Origin: Heterobilharzia americana
Lineage: Eukaryota > Platyhelminthes > Trematoda > Strigeidida > Schistosomatidae
Reading direction: 5' to 3'
Length of the DNA stretch: 64,000 nt
Assembly: GCA_944470555.2 (NCBI GenBank)
Contig: OX104130.1
Coordinates: 43,309,491-43,373,490, forward strand
Shown piece by piece: positions 60,541-64,000 of this stretch. The notes beneath the pieces are model-generated. The model did not search any database. It saw only the letters and a program-made list of their open reading frames with translations, and was not told where the DNA came from. Positions within the stretch are counted from its first letter, which is position 1. Every line of letters starts with the position of its first letter. The position numbers and the translations under genes are program-made.

Positions 60541-62039
60541 GGAGAAAGTATCAAGTCCCACTAAGATGTAGTAAACAAACAGCTATATTTCCATCAACTT
60601 TCAAACATGAAATTGTCTTTCAACACTTCCTATCCATGTGGATCATTGCGTTTACCAGCTGTCTTCCGGTCCAGCTTTTCATGAGTAATGCTAATGAAAT
60701 TTACTCATTTTTCACAACTTCCAGTTTTGTGATGACTAATCACCTGATGGCTTTCGACTTTATACTTCAGGCATACACGTTGGTGGAAATCTGTGGAAAT
60801 TAATCAAGTTGCCGTCTCATTCGTATTTATTTTCATTGGTCATGAAAGTTTCCGCTTAGCTATTCAGATCGTGTACATCAGAACTTGTAATTCTGATCCT
60901 CATTCGCATTTGCGATGGTGATTCCTTTGTTCGTGAAGCACTTGGGTTCAGTAACCTTCAGAAAAACTGAATTCGGTGTACACTTTTCAGTACTCATCAG
61001 CTGTTTACAACTCGCTTTTTAGATCAAACTTACGAGAGATTTTCAATCAACTTTAAATGATTCATGGTAATAATTCATTTTTTATCTCAATTTCTACCCA
61101 ATTAGTTTCAGTAAAAATATAGTTTGAAGCTTTTGTCATCATTTAACAATCGTGTAGTCTGTTTTATCTTATATCCAAATATCCTCTGTAGTTCATGTGA
61201 CCCGGTATTTTTCTGTAGCCTTAATTTCGAATGGTTTATTCACAACGTGGCATCTAACATGAACTGGAATCAACTAGAGAACCAGTGAGACCGGAACCGT
61301 TTGGTTATCTACTTCCACTTATCTTGAGCTTGCTCAGTAGTTTATACCTAGACACTTTTGTGAGATCCTGTCGATGACTTTCAATTCTGATAAAAAACCT
61401 GTAACCATTTGGTTATAGGATAAAAAAGTTCAACATTTCAAAGTGTTTATAATGAATGCCACCTTGAGATCAGTAAATCCCTATAAACCTCTAAACTGAA
61501 TTCGATATCTGACATTTTCAAGCCTCACTCGATTCAGTATAATTACCCTCTTCTGTTGGCGGTACGTGTCATAAAAATTGGATACATTGACCACAAGATG
61601 CATTCTCATTGAAGCTCCTGGAAACTTCCCTTTGAATAAATCACTAATAAAAGTTTAGTCACTGGCCAACTGAGGAAACAACTGAAGAATTTCAGTCTTT
61701 TACTTCGTTTTCACTTACAATTAAAAAATAGGACAGAAAATGGTGGAATAAGAAGATAAAACCTAGTGATACAGTTACCTGTTAGGTAGAACCAGTACAC
61801 TATGGGTTTTTAACCCCAAAATCATCAGCTTAGGTTTAGCATTACTCAAAACACAGTTGTTACGTATTTGTTTCGATTTCTGCAATACAGCATGTTTTTT
61901 TTAAAAACAAGCTGTAGATATGAAAACCACCATGATCTGAAAACACTACCTCAAACTGGAAACAGCGACAGGAACGAGATAAGTATGGTAATACATTTGC
62001 CTTGAAACTGAATGGCTCCAGGAGAAATCCCTTGCAAGG
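60541..62039. other. AT-rich non-coding stretch, no gene recognised
   Basis: No supportable gene or repeat was recognised. Confidence 0.5.
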
Positions 62040-62105
62040 ACATGGACCTGGACCGATGAGCAATCTCAAACTAAGACGAAACATCAGTCCCAGATAAAAA
62101 CTACC
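62040..62105 (+). repeat. Possible isolated hammerhead-like motif
   Basis: CCGATGAG (62053-62060, one base from the consensus) is followed by a possible short stem (tct/aga with flanking G-C). Then come an intact GAAA at 62078-62081, a minimal stem III with loop atca, and GTC at 62087-62089. Stem I could form from ctgg (62048-62051) and ccag (62090-62093) with one bulged A. There is no tRNA-like head or known repeat tail. The order and spacing fit a minimal type I hammerhead, but a chance match is possible. Confidence 0.35.
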
Positions 62106-63890
62106 TACAAAACGATAAATCCCTACAAAGTGGCAAGCAAGTACTTATAACTTTGTTCTACTAAACAGAAGCTAGAAAGGGAACATTTATGAGAATTGAA
62201 TTAGGCAGCTGATACTCAAAGCTAAGGTTGTACTGTCAATCGTAACCTTTAGATTGCGCAGACATTTCTAATCCTATTTCACTACTAAAATAGCTTTAAT
62301 TTGATGGACTCCAGCCATCAACTGAAAATATTAATAGGATCCTCCTACTGAACGTTTGCTTTGTGCAGTCGTCTTTAGAGCTGTTTTGATAGAACAGTAG
62401 GCGAATAGTGTTGTAATGACACCTCACAAATTTTCACCATAAGCATAAAGATATTCTACAAGTTTTTTACATTGTAAAAAGTAGGTGTATACTCATGTGA
62501 CTAGAATAAATAAAATGCTAGTCATCCAATCCACCGAACCCATCATTATGACACATCTATTTCCCAACACTCACCAAAGAGGTGATGAGAAAAGTGATTT
62601 TCTTATAGACTGTTAAGTTATGATGGAAGTCTCAGTATGATGCTTTTTGAAGAAAAACAGGTTAAAAAAAGATATACCAGCTGATTAGAAACCTTTAAGT
62701 AAACAGAATAATTTCGGAATAGTGTTTAAACTGTGCGCATAAACTATAGAAAAGGTATAAAAATAATCAACAGGCTGAATACACATCCACAAATAATGTC
62801 GAATAAAGGATTGTAATAACCACATAGCATACTTCAAGTATATAAAAACAAATGAGGATTCAAAACCCATAAGAGAACAAGTCGAGGAAAAAAGGGATTA
62901 TTAACCTCAAAATTGCGATTTATATCTAATGAAATGAAAACTCTGGAGTTGTGGAAAGAGAGGGTAACAAGTGGACAGGAGCTTCAAAGAAGGGGTTGTT
63001 AAGGAGCTAGTAGATTGCATAAGTATATTGAGAAACAAACTTTTAGGCTGTGGCCAATAGTTAATAACTAACTAACAAAAAGGGTTATGCAATCAAAAAA
63101 TACAAGCACATATATGAAAAGTTATATACAGTTACCGCAGGAAAGAAAGGTTCATTATAATCTCTTTCTGAGTACAAAGCTTAAGCTAAAAATGCTTGAT
63201 GGAAATACATGACGTAAACCACGATAAACATGGAGCTCTTCATTTGTTGATCATCTTGAAGGATTTAGAAATATCTATCACATACCGGGTGATTGCACTG
63301 ATAAAGAACTTCCTGCCTTTCAGAGACATATTTCTCCGAATAATTTCATAGAATCCAGTGTGTTTCTTTCTTTTGGTTCTTACTATGTGCTTGCCTCCGC
63401 AAGCAAACGTAAATTGATACACTCAGTTGGAGATTATGTGACCTGGGTATTTTTCTATTTTGACTGTGTTATTGAGCAAACTGCATTTTAAACGGAAACC
63501 TCTTTGGTTGCAGGGGAACTTCTCAGTCCAGTTTCCATTCTTCTGTCCGTTCTTTCAGAATTCTAACCGCTCTTGAATGTTAGATGAAGAAAAACAGGTT
63601 TCTCCTCAAAAACTGGATGTTTAGGTCTCTAAATAAATTTTTATCCATCCTAAGGGATGAATTTCTTCGGATATCCCTTCTGTATACGAGTCTTCACAGT
63701 TTCAGTGAATTCTTCTTGTTGTTTGTTTTCTAAGCAGTCTTCCTATTCTAGTGAAAAGCATCCTAACTAAACCACGCTTATAGTTGATAGGACAGAAACT
63801 ATTGTAGTGAAAGTGTTGGCCAGTCCGCGTATTTTTCACGTAGATGGTTTCCTCAACTGTACCATTATATAATTATCCCCACTAACATTG
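62106..63890. other. AT-rich non-coding stretch, no gene recognised
   Basis: Nothing supportable was recognised. Frames at 62685-62870 (-) and 63240-63422 (-) have no domain. Confidence 0.5.
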
Positions 63891-63970
63891 CATTTCAGTT
63901 GTAGGCTGTTTATAGCTGATGGAAGGTCATGCAGTAAATGAGATCGTTTCACTCTGCAAATGTTTTTGTT
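63891..63970 (+). repeat. Dispersed repeat, copy 2
   Basis: The stretch from catttcagttgtaggctgtt to aaatgtttttg matches the copy at 15580-15660 in order and spacing, with substitutions and small gaps. It ends within ten bases of the window edge, so the repeat may continue beyond it. Confidence 0.55.
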
Positions 63971-64000
63971 CTTACTTTATGCTAGCAATAGATCATTAGT

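Noticed and set aside
60970..61020. Minus-strand ctgatgagtactg resembling a hammerhead first core block
   Set aside because: No GAAA block or cut site follows in the right place; the second block would be GAAT with no stem III.
1..64000. CRISPR arrays, operons, riboswitches or bacterial-type genes
   Set aside because: No spaced direct repeats, no gene clusters and no ribosome binding sites; the sequence is plainly eukaryotic.

Overview
This window is AT-rich eukaryotic non-coding DNA from a parasitic flatworm, most probably a schistosome. The clues are retrotransposon debris of the SR2-like RTE type, Penelope-like elements with a GIY-YIG endonuclease, and short tRNA-like repeats that carry a degenerate Sm-alpha-type hammerhead ribozyme, a combination known from Schistosoma. 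Nothing looks bacterial: there are no operons, ribosome binding sites, long intact genes or CRISPR arrays. I cannot name the species.

Layout. Position 1-16 is the very 5' end of an RTE element that runs off the left edge. RTE copies follow at about 5796-8296 (+, large internal deletion), 11563-14768 (-, near complete, with a 10-bp target-site duplication), 15257-15541 (+, short fragment), 29899-33331 (-, near complete, apparently chimeric), 48868-49702 (+, 5'-truncated inside the reverse transcriptase catalytic box) and 56515-58926 (+, 3' internal deletion). Penelope-like or GIY-YIG element remains lie at about 15960-16600 (+), 25790-27650 (+, with an inverted internal piece) and 48560-48867 (-). 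All of these are dead: every reading frame is broken by stops, frameshifts or deletions.

Between them lie small hammerhead-type repeats in two or more sequence families, at about 1985, 11240, 25020, 25395, 40770, 46380, 50790, 60410 and 62040. Each keeps a different subset of the catalytic core. None keeps every core base, so all are probably inactive.

No host gene could be identified. Four short stretches (22198-22364, 33364-33508, 37979-38107 and 42914-43171) are exon candidates. The one at 42914-43171 has the best splice signals. The window is therefore either intergenic or inside long introns. The most interesting biology is the history of the mobile elements: RTE copies that share the same disabling mutations (suggesting mobilisation in trans), a chimera between two RTE subfamilies, an inverted segment in a Penelope-like element, and a dense scatter of decayed self-cleaving ribozyme repeats.
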